A stretch of 55,402 nucleotides of DNA from assembly GCA_019425045.1 (NCBI GenBank), contig JAHYYI010000004.1, positions 57,955-113,356 of the forward strand. The letters run 5' to 3'. The translations under genes were made by a program, and so were the position numbers. The notes beneath the pieces are model-generated. The model was not told the DNA's origin. It did not search any database and saw only the letters and a list, made by a program, of their open reading frames with translations. Source of the DNA: Collinsella sp. (GTDB taxonomy: Bacteria; Actinomycetota; Coriobacteriia; Coriobacteriales; Coriobacteriaceae). This document shows positions 43,320-52,449 of this stretch, piece after piece (the stretch's first letter is position 1; each line of letters begins with the position of its first letter).

Positions 43320-45197
43320 TTGCGCGTTCCGTATCAAGACTGCTTTCATTTAATTGAGCCGCTGCTCGCCAAGGTCGAAAAGCCGAGCCGCTATATCGAT
43401 CACGAGTGGGGCACGCTTTCCAAGGCCGATGCCGACTACCGTTGCTGCCTGATCTACCCGGATGTGTACGAGGTTGGTTTGCCCAACCAGGGCATCGCCA
43501 TCCTCTACAACATCCTTAACCAGGCCGAGGGCATCTCCTGCGAGCGTGGCTATGTGCCGTGGCCCGATATGGGTGACGCCATGCGCGAGGCGGGCATTCC
43601 GCTGCTGTCGCTCGAAGGTGCTGCCCCCGTTGCTTCGTTTGATATCGTCGGTCTGCATGTGCCGCACGAGATGGCGGTGACGAACTTCCTCGAGGCACTC
43701 GATCTCGCTGGCATTCCGCTGTTAGCGGCCGACCGAGGTGAAGACGACCCCATCATCATCGCCGGCGGCCCCTCGGTGTACAACCCCGAGCCGTACGCGG
43801 CCTTCTTCGATGCCATCCTCATCGGCGAGGGCGAGGAATCGCTGCTCGAGACCTGCCAGCTGCATCGGCGCCTGCGCGACGAAGGAGTCCCGCGCGCGCA
43901 GATTGTTGAGCAGCTTGCATCCATTGCCGGCAACTACGTGCCGTCGCTCTATGAGATTCGTCACGACGAGCCCTGCTCGCCGCATGGCTACACCGTGCCG
44001 CGCGAGGGCAAGGATGCTCCGGCCGTGGTCTACAAGCGCGTCGTCGAGGATTTCGGCGCCACGAATCCGCTGTCGCAGTCGTGCGTGCCCTATGCGCAGC
44101 TGGTTCACGACCGCCTGTCTATCGAGATTCTGCGCGGCTGCGCTCGCGGCTGTCGTTTTTGCCAGGCCGGCATGACGTATCGCCCGGTGCGCGAGCGTTC
44201 GGCCGACCAGATCGTCTCGTCGGTGATTCAGGGTCTGGAAAAGACCGGCTATGACGAGGTGTCGCTGACCTCGCTCTCCACGACCGACCACTCCTGCATT
44301 CGTGACGTGCTCGGCAGGCTCAACCGTCGCCTGGAGGATACGGGTATTCGCGTGTCTATTCCGTCGCAGCGCTTGGATTCGTTTGGCGTGGATATGGCCG
44401 AGTCGGTCGCCGGCGAAAAGAAGGGCGGCCTGACGTTCGCGCCCGAGGCCGGCAGCCAGCGCATGCGCGACATCATTAACAAGAACGTGACCGAGGAGGA
44501 CCTGGACCGTGCGGCCAAGGCGGCCTTCGAGGCCGGCTGGAACCGCATGAAGCTCTACTTTATGATGGGCCTTCCCGGCGAGCGCGACGAGGACATCGTG
44601 GCCATCGCCAATCTGGCCGATCACGTGCTGGAGCTTGGTCGTTCCGTGGTGCCCAAGGCTCGTCGTGGCTCGATCTCGGTGTCCATCTCGGTTTCGGTCT
44701 TTATCCCCAAGGCTGCCACGCCGTTCCAGTGGTGCCCGCAGCTCGACTACGACGACGTCAAGCGTCGCCAGAAGTTGCTTATCACGAGCGTTCGCAACCG
44801 TGCCGTCCGCGTGCATTACCACGATGCCGAGACTTCGCTCATCGAGGCCGCGCTGTCCCGCGCCGGTCGTGACATGACGCCCGTCATCATCGATGCTTGG
44901 CGCGCGGGCTCTCGCTTTGACGCCTGGGTAGAGCATTTCTCGCTCGATAACTGGAAGGAGGCTGCTGCCAAAAACGGCATCGACCTCAATGAGCTCGTGC
45001 ACCTGCCCTACGAGTTGGACTGGCGCCTGCCGTGGGAGCATGTGAGCCCCGGCTGCACGCGCGGCTTCCTCGAGCGCGAGTACCGTCGCTCACTCGAGGG
45101 CGTCACGACTCCCGACTGCACCCGCACGTCGTGCACCGGCTGCGGAATCTGCCCCACGCTTCACGCCAAGAATGTATTGATGGGTGATCGCGCATGA
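43320..45197 (+). CDS. Radical SAM protein, TIGR03960-type (B12-binding-like N-terminal region)
   Basis: 625 residues. The N-terminal third has a cobalamin-binding-like fold pattern (CLIYPDVYEVGLPNQG, IVGLHVPHEMAVTN). The 4Fe-4S cluster cysteines are 274, 278 and 281 (CARGCRFCQAG), which bind SAM. A C-terminal CTGCGIC near 600-606 could hold a second metal site. Its stop overlaps the DUF2344 gene by four bases, as in many genomes where the two are adjacent or fused. The substrate is unknown to me. TTG 43320 with AGGGG seven bases upstream. Confidence 0.88.
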   Translation: MRVPYQDCFHLIEPLLAKVEKPSRYIDHEWGTLSKADADYRCCLIYPDVYEVGLPNQGIAILYNILNQAEGISCERGYVPWPDMGDAMREAGIPLLSLEGAAPVASFDIVGLHVPHEMAVTNFLEALDLAGIPLLAADRGEDDPIIIAGGPSVYNPEPYAAFFDAILIGEGEESLLETCQLHRRLRDEGVPRAQIVEQLASIAGNYVPSLYEIRHDEPCSPHGYTVPREGKDAPAVVYKRVVEDFGATNPLSQSCVPYAQLVHDRLSIEILRGCARGCRFCQAGMTYRPVRERSADQIVSSVIQGLEKTGYDEVSLTSLSTTDHSCIRDVLGRLNRRLEDTGIRVSIPSQRLDSFGVDMAESVAGEKKGGLTFAPEAGSQRMRDIINKNVTEEDLDRAAKAAFEAGWNRMKLYFMMGLPGERDEDIVAIANLADHVLELGRSVVPKARRGSISVSISVSVFIPKAATPFQWCPQLDYDDVKRRQKLLITSVRNRAVRVHYHDAETSLIEAALSRAGRDMTPVIIDAWRAGSRFDAWVEHFSLDNWKEAAAKNGIDLNELVHLPYELDWRLPWEHVSPGCTRGFLEREYRRSLEGVTTPDCTRTSCTGCGICPTLHAKNVLMGDRA

Positions 45198-46006
45198 GTG
45201 AGCGCCTGACCGACACCCCCACGCTCTTTAGGCTTCGTGTTCGCTATGGCAAGCGCGATCGCCTTAAGTACCTGGGCCATCTCGAAGTAATCCATACCAT
45301 TGAGCGCATCGTGCGCCGCGCGGGACTTCCCTATGCCGTCACGCAGGGCTTCTCTCCGCACATGCGCGTGGGCTTCTCTTCGGCGCTACCGGTGGGTACG
45401 TCGTCGACCTGCGAGTGGTATGACCTGTTTATGACCGAGTTCGTGGCGCTCGACGAGGCGTTTGGGCGCCTGGCTGCGGCGTCTCCGGCCGATCTGGCGC
45501 CCATCGAGGCGGCGTACATCGACGTGCGCACGCCGGCGTTGACGGCGCAGCTCACGCGTCTGTCGTATCGCATCGACCTGCACTTGGATCCCGAGGCGCC
45601 CGTAAGCGCCGACGAGGTGCGCGCTGCGATTGACATGCTGCGCGCGGACCATGGCATCGACTACGCGCGCGGCAAAAAGAGCAAGCGCTTGGATTTGGAT
45701 CACACGCTCGTGGGCTATGAGCTCACGGCAGGGGAGCGCCCGGACCATTTGGTGCTCATGCTCGACACCCATGCCGACAACGAGGGCTCCATGCGTCCGG
45801 AAATTTTGCTTTCCGCTGCTGATGTTTTGTTGCAGGGCTTGACCCCGGGCGTGGATGCACCTATTGTTTCCACCGGTATGCAAGACCTCGTGACCATCTG
45901 CTCCTACGATGTCGAGCGTCAGAATCAAGCATGCGAGGACGACGAGGGCCGACTCGTCAGCCCCATACCTGTGCGAACTTGTGGATTTGCTCCACATACT
46001 CGTTGA
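45194..46006 (+). CDS. DUF2344 / TIGR03936 protein
   Basis: 270 residues, cytosolic, starting in the ATGA overlap with the radical SAM gene. FRLRVRYGKRDRLKYLGHLEV and VTQGFSPHMRVGFSSALPVG are family hallmarks. It is taken to be the partner of the radical SAM protein. Its stop codon lies within the -35 element of the rplU promoter. Confidence 0.85.
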   Translation: MSERLTDTPTLFRLRVRYGKRDRLKYLGHLEVIHTIERIVRRAGLPYAVTQGFSPHMRVGFSSALPVGTSSTCEWYDLFMTEFVALDEAFGRLAAASPADLAPIEAAYIDVRTPALTAQLTRLSYRIDLHLDPEAPVSADEVRAAIDMLRADHGIDYARGKKSKRLDLDHTLVGYELTAGERPDHLVLMLDTHADNEGSMRPEILLSAADVLLQGLTPGVDAPIVSTGMQDLVTICSYDVERQNQACEDDEGRLVSPIPVRTCGFAPHTR

Positions 46007-46031
46007 CGGGGGTATTTTCGCCTGCTACTAT
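46003..46031 (+). promoter_or_regulatory. rplU promoter
   Basis: TTGACG (46003-46008), a 17-base spacer and TACTAT (46026-46031), 42 bases before the L21 start. The -35 overlaps the upstream stop codon. Confidence 0.75.
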
Positions 46032-46073
46032 ATTCGGCTGTTGCACTAACTGATGCATGAAGGGCAAGTAAAC

Positions 46074-46448
46074 ATGTACGCAATCGTTAACACGGGCGGC
46101 AAGCAGTACAAGGTCGCCACCGACGATGTCATCACCGTCGAGAAGATCGAGGGCAATGAGGGCGACAAGGTCACCCTGCCGGTCATCTTCCTCAACGATG
46201 GTAAGAAGATCGTCACCGATCCCGACAAGCTGGCCAAGGCCAAGGTTACCGCTCAGATCGTTGAGCAGTTCAAGGGCGAGAAGCAGCTGGTCTTCAAGTT
46301 CCACAAGCGTAAGCGCTATCGTCGTCTGAAGGGTCACCGTCAGCAGCTCACCAAGCTGAAGATCGTGAAGGTCCAGGCTACGTCCCGCGCCAAGAAGGCT
46401 GTCAAGGCAGAGGCCGAGGCTGTTGCCGAGGCTCCCGTCGCCGAGTAG
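46074..46448 (+). CDS. rplU: 50S ribosomal protein L21
   Basis: 124 residues starting MYAIVNTGGKQYKV, the universal L21 start; ATG 46074 has AGGG nine bases upstream, and an in-frame ATG 46053 only adds seven residues. FKFHKRKRYRRLKGHRQQ binds 23S rRNA. A 20-residue Ala/Glu-rich tail extends past the core. Confidence 0.95.
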   Translation: MYAIVNTGGKQYKVATDDVITVEKIEGNEGDKVTLPVIFLNDGKKIVTDPDKLAKAKVTAQIVEQFKGEKQLVFKFHKRKRYRRLKGHRQQLTKLKIVKVQATSRAKKAVKAEAEAVAEAPVAE

Positions 46449-46481
46449 ATTACACTCGTAACGAAAGAGTAGGTATACACA

Positions 46482-46739
46482 ATGGCACACAAAAAAGGAC
46501 TCGGTTCCTCCCGTAATGGCCGTGACTCCCGCGGTCAGCGCCTTGGCACGAAGCGCTATGCCGGCCAGACGGTAACCACGGGCACGATTCTCGTCCGTCA
46601 GCACGGCACTCACATCCACCCGGGTGAGAACGTTGGCCGTGGCAAGGACGACACGCTGTTCGCGCTGGTCGACGGTACCGTTGAGTTCCACAAGGGTATC
46701 AAGCACAGGGTCAGCGTACGCCCGCTCGCGAACGCGTAA
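46482..46739 (+). CDS. rpmA: 50S ribosomal protein L27
   Basis: 85 residues starting MAHKKGLGSSRNGRDS, so there is no cleavable N-terminal extension of the kind removed in Firmicutes. Its N-terminus reaches the peptidyl transferase centre. It follows rplU by 33 bases. Confidence 0.96.
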   Translation: MAHKKGLGSSRNGRDSRGQRLGTKRYAGQTVTTGTILVRQHGTHIHPGENVGRGKDDTLFALVDGTVEFHKGIKHRVSVRPLANA

Positions 46740-46764
46740 TTCACCCTTCATAGAGCACATATGT

Positions 46765-46807
46765 GGGAGGCACTTGAGTTTTAGGATTCAAGGGTCTCCC
46801 TCTTTTT
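46765..46807 (+). terminator. Terminator or attenuator between rpmA and obgE
   Basis: GGGAGGCACTTGA (46765-46777) pairs with TCAAGGGTCTCCC (46788-46800), 11 of 13 pairs standard, followed by TCTTTTT. It would reduce transcription from the ribosomal genes into obgE. Confidence 0.7.
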
Positions 46808-46823
46808 GTAGGAGGCGATTCTG

Positions 46824-48290
46824 TTGTCACAGTTCACCGATATCAGCCGCATTAACGTGTGCGGCGGCGACGGCGGAGCCGGATGCATGTCGTTTAGGCG
46901 CGAGGCATTTGTCCCCAAGGGCGGCCCCGATGGCGGCGACGGCGGTCGTGGCGGCAATGTCGTCATCCAGGCCGATGCTCAGCTGTCTTCGCTGATCGAT
47001 TACCGCTTCAAGCATCACTTCCGCGCCGAGCGCGGCACGCATGGGCAGGGTGCCCGTCGTAACGGTAAGAGCGGCGAGGACCTGATCCTGAAGGTTCCCA
47101 TGGGCACCGTGGTGCGCGAGCTCGACCCCGAGACGCAGACCCCGATGTTCGAGATTGCTGACCTGGTGCACGATGGCGAGCGCGTTGTCGTGGCGCCCGG
47201 CGGTGCCGGTGGCCTGGGCAACACGCACTTTGTGACGTCGGTGCGTCGCGCGCCCGCGTTCGCTCAGCTGGGCGAACCGGCTGAGGAGCACTGGATTGAG
47301 CTTGAGATGAAGCTTATGGCCGATGCCGCGCTCGTGGGCCTCCCCTCGGTGGGAAAGTCCTCGCTCATCGCGCGCATGAGTGCCGCCCGTCCCAAGATTG
47401 CCGACTACCCGTTTACCACGCTCGTGCCAAACCTCGGCATGGTGCGTGCCGGCGAGTATTCCTACGTCGTTGCCGACGTCCCCGGCCTTATTGAGGGTGC
47501 GAGCGAGGGCAAGGGCCTGGGTCACCAGTTCCTGCGCCACATTGAGCGTACGGCCCTGATTATGCACGTCGTAGACATGACAGGTGGTTTTGAGGATCGC
47601 GATCCGGTCGAGGATTATCGCATCATCAACCGCGAGCTCGAGCAGTATGGCGCCGAGCTTTCGGAGCGTCCGCAGATCGTTGTCGCCAACAAGTGCGACG
47701 CGCCGGGCACGGCCGATAAGATTGCCGACCTCAAGCGCGCAGCGCTCGACGATGGACATATGTTCTTTGCCGTGTCTGCCGTGACGGGCGCCGGTCTCAA
47801 TACGTTGATGCTTGCCGTAGGTGAGCAGGTGGCTAAGCTTCGCGCCGAGCTGGCGGTCTCCGATGAACCGGTCGACCTGCGCGACGATGAGTGGGAGCGC
47901 CGCCGCCTGCAGCGTGAGAAGCGTTTCCGCATTGTCCAGGAAGAGCCCGGTGCCTTCCGCGTGGTCGGTCGTGCCATCGAGCGCATGGTCATCCAGACCG
48001 ACTGGGAAAACGAGGAAGCCGTTATTTACCTGCAGCATAAGTTTGCGCGTATGGGTGTTGACGACGCGCTCGAGAAGGCCGGTTGCCGTGCGGGCGACGA
48101 GGTCCGCATTTGCCAGCGCGCCTTTGACTTTGAGGGCGCTGAGGACTTCTCGGAGTACGAGGAGCTCGAGGATGCTGGCGAGGACGTTGCCGTTGAAGCC
48201 ATTGACGTGGCCGATGCTGCGGATGAGGGCGTCGAGGTTGTCGATGCGGCGGATGCCGCGGGCGATGCCGAGACCTCGGAGGGCGAGTAA
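46824..48290 (+). CDS. obgE: GTPase Obg
   Basis: 488 residues, a ribosome-associated GTPase involved in 50S assembly and stress control. The Gly-rich Obg fold (CGGDGGAGCMSFRREAFVPK) is followed by the G domain with P-loop GLPSVGKSS (about 172), DVPGLIEG and NKCD, then an OCT domain (about 360-430). A long acidic Ala/Asp/Glu tail ends the chain. TTG 46824 has GGAGG eight bases upstream. Confidence 0.95.
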   Translation: MSQFTDISRINVCGGDGGAGCMSFRREAFVPKGGPDGGDGGRGGNVVIQADAQLSSLIDYRFKHHFRAERGTHGQGARRNGKSGEDLILKVPMGTVVRELDPETQTPMFEIADLVHDGERVVVAPGGAGGLGNTHFVTSVRRAPAFAQLGEPAEEHWIELEMKLMADAALVGLPSVGKSSLIARMSAARPKIADYPFTTLVPNLGMVRAGEYSYVVADVPGLIEGASEGKGLGHQFLRHIERTALIMHVVDMTGGFEDRDPVEDYRIINRELEQYGAELSERPQIVVANKCDAPGTADKIADLKRAALDDGHMFFAVSAVTGAGLNTLMLAVGEQVAKLRAELAVSDEPVDLRDDEWERRRLQREKRFRIVQEEPGAFRVVGRAIERMVIQTDWENEEAVIYLQHKFARMGVDDALEKAGCRAGDEVRICQRAFDFEGAEDFSEYEELEDAGEDVAVEAIDVADAADEGVEVVDAADAAGDAETSEGE

Positions 48291-48293
48291 GCC

Positions 48294-48971
48294 ATGTCGC
48301 TGCGCGGTGGAATCGGTTTGCCCGAGCTTCCTCTAGAGGACGGGCAGGAGTTTAGGCTTGGCATTATGGGTGGCACCTTTGATCCCATCCATTACGGACA
48401 CCTGGTGACTGCCGAGCAGGCGCGCGAGTCGCTCGACTTGGATGCCGTGCTCTTTATGCCGGCGGGCACGCCTGCCTTTAAGCTTGACAAGCCGGTGACG
48501 CCTGCCGAGGACCGTTATGCCATGACGGTTCTCGCCACCGCCGCGAACCCGGCCTTTTTGGCGAGCCGGTTCGAGATCGACCGTCCGGGCGTAACCTATA
48601 CGGCCGATACGCTTCATGCCCTTCGTGACTTTTACCCGCCGCAGGTAAAGCTCTACTTTATTACGGGTGCCGACGCGATTATTGATATTGTGACCTGGCA
48701 TGATGCCGAACGAATCGCTGAGCTTGCCACCTTTATTGCGGCGACGCGACCGGGCTTTGATATCGATACGGCGCGTGCCCGCATCAAAGAGTCGGGCCTG
48801 CCGTTCGACGTGCGCTATATTCAGATTCCGGCGCTGGCGATCAGTTCGACGAACATTCGCAAGCGTGTTGCTCGCGGTATGAGTGTGCGCTATCTTACGA
48901 GCGAGTCTGTGCTCGGCTACATTCGCAAACGCAGGCTATATGCCGATTTGGGCCAAGAAGATTTTGAGTGA
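48294..48971 (+). CDS. nadD: Nicotinate-nucleotide adenylyltransferase
   Basis: 225 residues. Adenylates nicotinate mononucleotide in NAD synthesis. GGTFDPIHYGHL holds the nucleotide-binding HxxH-like motif, and ISSTNIRKR near the C-terminus is the second signature. A 20-residue lead precedes the fold. It begins three bases after the obgE stop. Confidence 0.94.
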   Translation: MSLRGGIGLPELPLEDGQEFRLGIMGGTFDPIHYGHLVTAEQARESLDLDAVLFMPAGTPAFKLDKPVTPAEDRYAMTVLATAANPAFLASRFEIDRPGVTYTADTLHALRDFYPPQVKLYFITGADAIIDIVTWHDAERIAELATFIAATRPGFDIDTARARIKESGLPFDVRYIQIPALAISSTNIRKRVARGMSVRYLTSESVLGYIRKRRLYADLGQEDFE

Positions 48972-48983
48972 TGGGGGTCTACG

Positions 48984-49592
48984 TTGTCGGTAGAGGATCA
49001 GTTTGAGGGCGATGAGCGCGCGCTGCTGGCGCGTATCCGTGGGCTGCTCGATGTTCGCATGAAGGATAAACGTAAACGCTACGTTCATTCGCTCGGGGTT
49101 GCCGAGACTGCGCTGCACCTAGCTGAGGTATACGGTGTCGACCGCTTTGATGCCGCTGCCGCTGGCCTGATCCATGACTGGGACAAAGTGCTCTCCGACG
49201 ACGAGCTGGTCACGCGCGCCCTGCATTACGGCATTAAGATTGCCGGCTCTCCGTCTGCCGCGACGCCGCTTTTGCATGGCCCGGTTGCCGCCTATGAGCT
49301 TCCGCAGCTATTTCCCGAGCTATCGCCGGCCGTTTTCCAAGCTGTCGACCGTCACACCGTGGGCGCCTGCGACATGACGCCGCTCGATATGGTGGTCTTT
49401 GTGGCCGATGCCATCGAGCCCAACCGCCATGGTGATTATGCCCACGCGCTGCGCAAGATGGTGGGGGAGTCGACGCTTGACGAGTTGTTCTTCTCCTGTT
49501 TTGCGCAGGGTTTGGTCTATGTGATCCAGTCCGGGCGCTATCTTTATCCCACGGCTATTTCGATTTACAACCATTACGCCCAGCTGCGCTAG
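48984..49592 (+). CDS. yqeK: HD-domain dinucleoside tetraphosphate hydrolase, YqeK-type
   Basis: 202 residues. RYVHSLGVAETA gives the first metal His, AGLIHDWDK the HD pair, and VDRHTVG a later His. YqeK proteins split Ap4A into ADP and use a di-iron site. Placement between nadD and rsfS is the widespread order. TTG 48984 has a G run six bases upstream. Confidence 0.88.
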   Translation: MSVEDQFEGDERALLARIRGLLDVRMKDKRKRYVHSLGVAETALHLAEVYGVDRFDAAAAGLIHDWDKVLSDDELVTRALHYGIKIAGSPSAATPLLHGPVAAYELPQLFPELSPAVFQAVDRHTVGACDMTPLDMVVFVADAIEPNRHGDYAHALRKMVGESTLDELFFSCFAQGLVYVIQSGRYLYPTAISIYNHYAQLR

Positions 49593-49620
49593 CTCGGGTG
49601 TGTCTAGAAAGAGGTATTCC

Positions 49621-50076
49621 ATGGCCGACGAGACCATGACTGACGAGCAGATTCTTGAAGGTGTGGAGCACAAGAGTTTCGTTGCCACGTCCGACCGCAC
49701 CGCCGCCTCGCTGTCCGCGAGCGGTGTCGCCGCCGAGGATGTCGCCCGCGCCGCCGCGCAGGCCGCCTACGACAAGAAGGGCGAGGACGTGCAAGTGCTC
49801 GATTTGACCGAGCTCTCCGACGTGTGCGACTACTTTGTGCTTGCCACCGGTACCAACAACCGCCAGGTCGATTCAATCGTCGACGAGATCGAGGAGAAGG
49901 TCGCCGAGGCTTGCGGCGAGCATCCGTTCTCCATCGAGGGCCGCGAGCAGAAGACCTGGATGCTCATGGACTACGGTTCGGTTGTCGTCCACGTCTTCAC
50001 TCCCGAAGCCCGCGACTTCTACCGCCTCGAGAAGCTCTGGGGCGACGCCCCCCAGCTCCCCCTCAACCTCCTCTAA
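49621..50076 (+). CDS. rsfS: Ribosomal silencing factor RsfS
   Basis: 151 residues. It binds L14 and blocks subunit joining in poor growth. DLTELSDVCDYFVLATGTNNRQVDSI and WMLMDYGSVVVHVFTPEARDFYRLEKLW are typical. An Ala-rich N-terminal extension of about 40 residues is present. ATG 49621 follows AAAGAGG. Its last base is the first base of a REP-like element. Confidence 0.94.
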   Translation: MADETMTDEQILEGVEHKSFVATSDRTAASLSASGVAAEDVARAAAQAAYDKKGEDVQVLDLTELSDVCDYFVLATGTNNRQVDSIVDEIEEKVAEACGEHPFSIEGREQKTWMLMDYGSVVVHVFTPEARDFYRLEKLWGDAPQLPLNLL

Positions 50077-50110
50077 ATGATTTTTCTGGGACGGGGATAA
50101 AAAAATCATT
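50076..50110 (+). repeat. REP-like element, left copy
   Basis: 35 bases bounded by AATGATT and AATCATT with GGGACGGGGAT inside. Its inverse at 50962-50996 matches at 28 of 35 positions. The two flank the transposase gene. Confidence 0.75.
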
Positions 50111-50120
50111 CCTACCGTTC

Positions 50121-50158
50121 ACCGAACCGCTCATCTTTGTTGGGCGGTTCGGTTTTTT
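50121..50158 (+). terminator. Terminator of the rsfS operon
   Basis: ACCGAACCGC (50121-50130) pairs perfectly with GCGGTTCGGT (50144-50153), followed by six T. Confidence 0.9.
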
Positions 50159-50213
50159 CTTTTTCCTCCTTTTGTATGCTGTAGCTATTGCAGACTCGGA
50201 AGGGAGGGCTTCG

Positions 50214-50954
50214 ATGACTCGCGTTGCCCGTGTGTTATCCGAACTCGGCCATTATCACGTCATGCTCAAGGGTTGTGCCGCCCAGCTGATCTTTGAGGAC
50301 GATGACGACCGCCTTTATTTTCTCAATCTATTAAATAGGCGATTTAGGTCCGCTCACATTCGTTTGCTGGCCTGGTGCCTCATGGACAATCATGTTCACC
50401 TGCTGTTTGATGACCCCGATAATCAGATGAGCGTTTCCATGCATGCGATTGATACGGCATATGCGAAACACTTTAATCAAAAAACCGGTCGCCGCGGACC
50501 GGTGTTCCAGGAACGATTTAAGAGCGTGATCATTTCTGACGATGAGCAGCTGCTCCGTTGCGTTCGATATATCCATGACAACCCTGCAAAGGCTGGAATT
50601 TCTTCTGCTCCTCTTTATCGTTGGAGCAGCTTCCACGAGTATTTCTCTCATCCCGAGATTTGCGATTGTGACGGTGTCCTCGATCTGTTTGGGGGTACGG
50701 AGGCGTTTTATCTTGCGAGCACCGACGGCAAACCTAATTCCTATTTTATGCCCGAAGGTAAGCATATTTCCGATATGGATGCGCTAGAAGTTGCCCAGGC
50801 TCTTTTGGATCCGCATGAGCCTTATCAACTTAAATCTTTGCCGAAATCAGAGCGTAATCGTCTTCTGGCAGTGTTGAGGCATCGGGGGTTTACGATTGAC
50901 CAGATTGCGCGCCTGACGGGAATCGGGACCAATATCATTCAAAGAGCGAAATGA
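50214..50954 (+). CDS. REP-associated tyrosine transposase (Y1/HUH family)
   Basis: 246 residues. WCLMDNHVHLLF holds the HUH metal site (His60, His62), GPVFQERFKSVI follows and CVRYIHDNP has the expected nucleophile Tyr119. A C-terminal domain ends in a helix-turn-helix-like RGFTIDQIARLTGIGTNII. Flanking inverted REP-like elements match the known RAYT arrangement, in which a single-copy, domesticated transposase acts on REP palindromes. ATG 50214 has AGGGAGG six bases upstream. Its composition is lower in GC than the neighbours. Confidence 0.85.
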   Translation: MTRVARVLSELGHYHVMLKGCAAQLIFEDDDDRLYFLNLLNRRFRSAHIRLLAWCLMDNHVHLLFDDPDNQMSVSMHAIDTAYAKHFNQKTGRRGPVFQERFKSVIISDDEQLLRCVRYIHDNPAKAGISSAPLYRWSSFHEYFSHPEICDCDGVLDLFGGTEAFYLASTDGKPNSYFMPEGKHISDMDALEVAQALLDPHEPYQLKSLPKSERNRLLAVLRHRGFTIDQIARLTGIGTNIIQRAK

Positions 50955-50961
50955 CGCTCCA

Positions 50962-50996
50962 AATGATTAAAAAATCCCCGTCCTAGAATAATCATT
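50962..50996 (-). repeat. REP-like element, right copy (inverted)
   Basis: Inverse partner of 50076-50110. It overlaps the dinB stop codon (50994-50992) by its last five bases. Confidence 0.75.
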
Positions 50997-52248
50997 GGGA
51001 GGAGAAGCGGGATTGGCGGCCGAAGGATAGGGCGGTGTCGCCGAACTTGTCTCGGACGGCGTCGATGGCGACCGAGAGATCGCGACGGTCGCTGGATTGG
51101 GCTCCGCGGTCGTCGATTTCGCAGAACAGGTCGGTCTGGATGCCGCCCTGATGGTCAAAGTCGCTCATGCCGATGCCCGCCAGGCGCACATGCATGCCTT
51201 CCTGCCAGATGTTGTCGAGCAGATCGAGCGCCACTGCCACGAAGATGTTCTCATCGTCGGTCGGATGCGGCAGCCGGCGCTGTGCCGAGCGCCCGCTTCC
51301 ATACGAATACTTGAGTTTGAGTGTCACCGTGGCACCTGTTAGTCCCTGACGGCGCAGGCGGCGTCCCACTGACTCTCCCAATAGTGCAATCGCGGCTTCG
51401 ATGTCCTCACGCTCAGTCAAATCTTTCGCAAAGGTGCGTTCATTGCTGACCGACTTGACCTCGCGCTCTTCATCGAGGCTCGTGACTTCGGAGAGTTCGA
51501 GTCCCAGCGCACGCTGGCGCATGCGTTCGCCGTTGATGCCAAAAATAGAGGCCAAGGTGGATTCCGGTGCGCGGGATAGCTCGCCGAGCGTGTAGATGCG
51601 CATGCGGCGCAGTCGCTCTTCCGCCGAGCGCCCGATGCCGCTCATGACAGATACCGGCAGTGCTGCCAAAAAGCGCTGCTCGGTTCCAGGGCGCACGATG
51701 GTCAGCCCAAATGGCTTGTCCCGCTCGCTTGCGATCTTTGCGACCGTCTTGTTGCAGCCCACGCCAATGGAGCAGGTCACCCCCAGCGCCGCCACGCGGT
51801 CGCTTATACGCCGCGCAATCAGCAACGGGTCCTCGGGTGCAAAGCGACCTGGCGTGATATCGATAAAGGCCTCGTCGATGGATACGCGCTCTACGCGCGG
51901 GGTCTCGTCGGCGAGAATCGCCATGACCTGTGCGCTGACCTCGTGGTAGCGATCGAAATGCCCATGCGTCCAAATGGCCTGCGGACAGAGGCGCCGTGCC
52001 TCGGCCGAGGGCATGGCGGAGTGCACGCCAAAGCGACGTGCCTCATACGAACACGTGGACACGACGCCGCGCGAATCGGCGTCTCCGCCCACGATGAGCG
52101 GCTTGCCGCGCCACTCGGGATGATCGAGCATCTCCACGCTCGCAAAAAACGCATCGAGATCCATGAGGCCCACCGCCGGACCCGTCCAGGGAGGCGGCGT
52201 GACGCCCGCAGCATCTTCATAACCGTATGTATGTTCGCGTCTTTTCAT
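50992..52248 (-). CDS. dinB: DNA polymerase IV (Y family)
   Basis: 418 residues. Error-prone lesion bypass polymerase. MDLDAFFASVE and SIDEAFID carry the catalytic acidic residues, CSYEARRFGV the nucleotide-binding part. QTDLF near 378 looks like a beta-clamp-binding motif. A TATACT (minus strand, 52261-52256) sits just upstream of the start, but I see no -35 and no convincing LexA box. Confidence 0.95.
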   Translation of the reverse strand: MKRREHTYGYEDAAGVTPPPWTGPAVGLMDLDAFFASVEMLDHPEWRGKPLIVGGDADSRGVVSTCSYEARRFGVHSAMPSAEARRLCPQAIWTHGHFDRYHEVSAQVMAILADETPRVERVSIDEAFIDITPGRFAPEDPLLIARRISDRVAALGVTCSIGVGCNKTVAKIASERDKPFGLTIVRPGTEQRFLAALPVSVMSGIGRSAEERLRRMRIYTLGELSRAPESTLASIFGINGERMRQRALGLELSEVTSLDEEREVKSVSNERTFAKDLTEREDIEAAIALLGESVGRRLRRQGLTGATVTLKLKYSYGSGRSAQRRLPHPTDDENIFVAVALDLLDNIWQEGMHVRLAGIGMSDFDHQGGIQTDLFCEIDDRGAQSSDRRDLSVAIDAVRDKFGDTALSFGRQSRFSSQ

Positions 52249-52364
52249 GGCATGAGTATACCGCGCAGCTCATGTGGGGTGCGTGTATGTGCTTGCAAAT
52301 CGAGAATTCTTGTCTAAGATATGGATTTGCCTTCGACTATACCGAAGAAGTTGGTCTCACGGAC

Positions 52365-52393
52365 TTCACCTGCCCGCGTCGATGGCGTATTAT
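52365..52393 (+). promoter_or_regulatory. Predicted rpsP operon promoter
   Basis: TTCACC (52365-52370), 17 bases, TATTAT (52388-52393), about 57 bases before rpsP. Confidence 0.5.
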
Positions 52394-52449
52394 GTTCAAC
52401 TGTTTGTTTGTAGTTGCAGCCTAAAGCTGCTTGGTTGGAGGAGTTTCCT

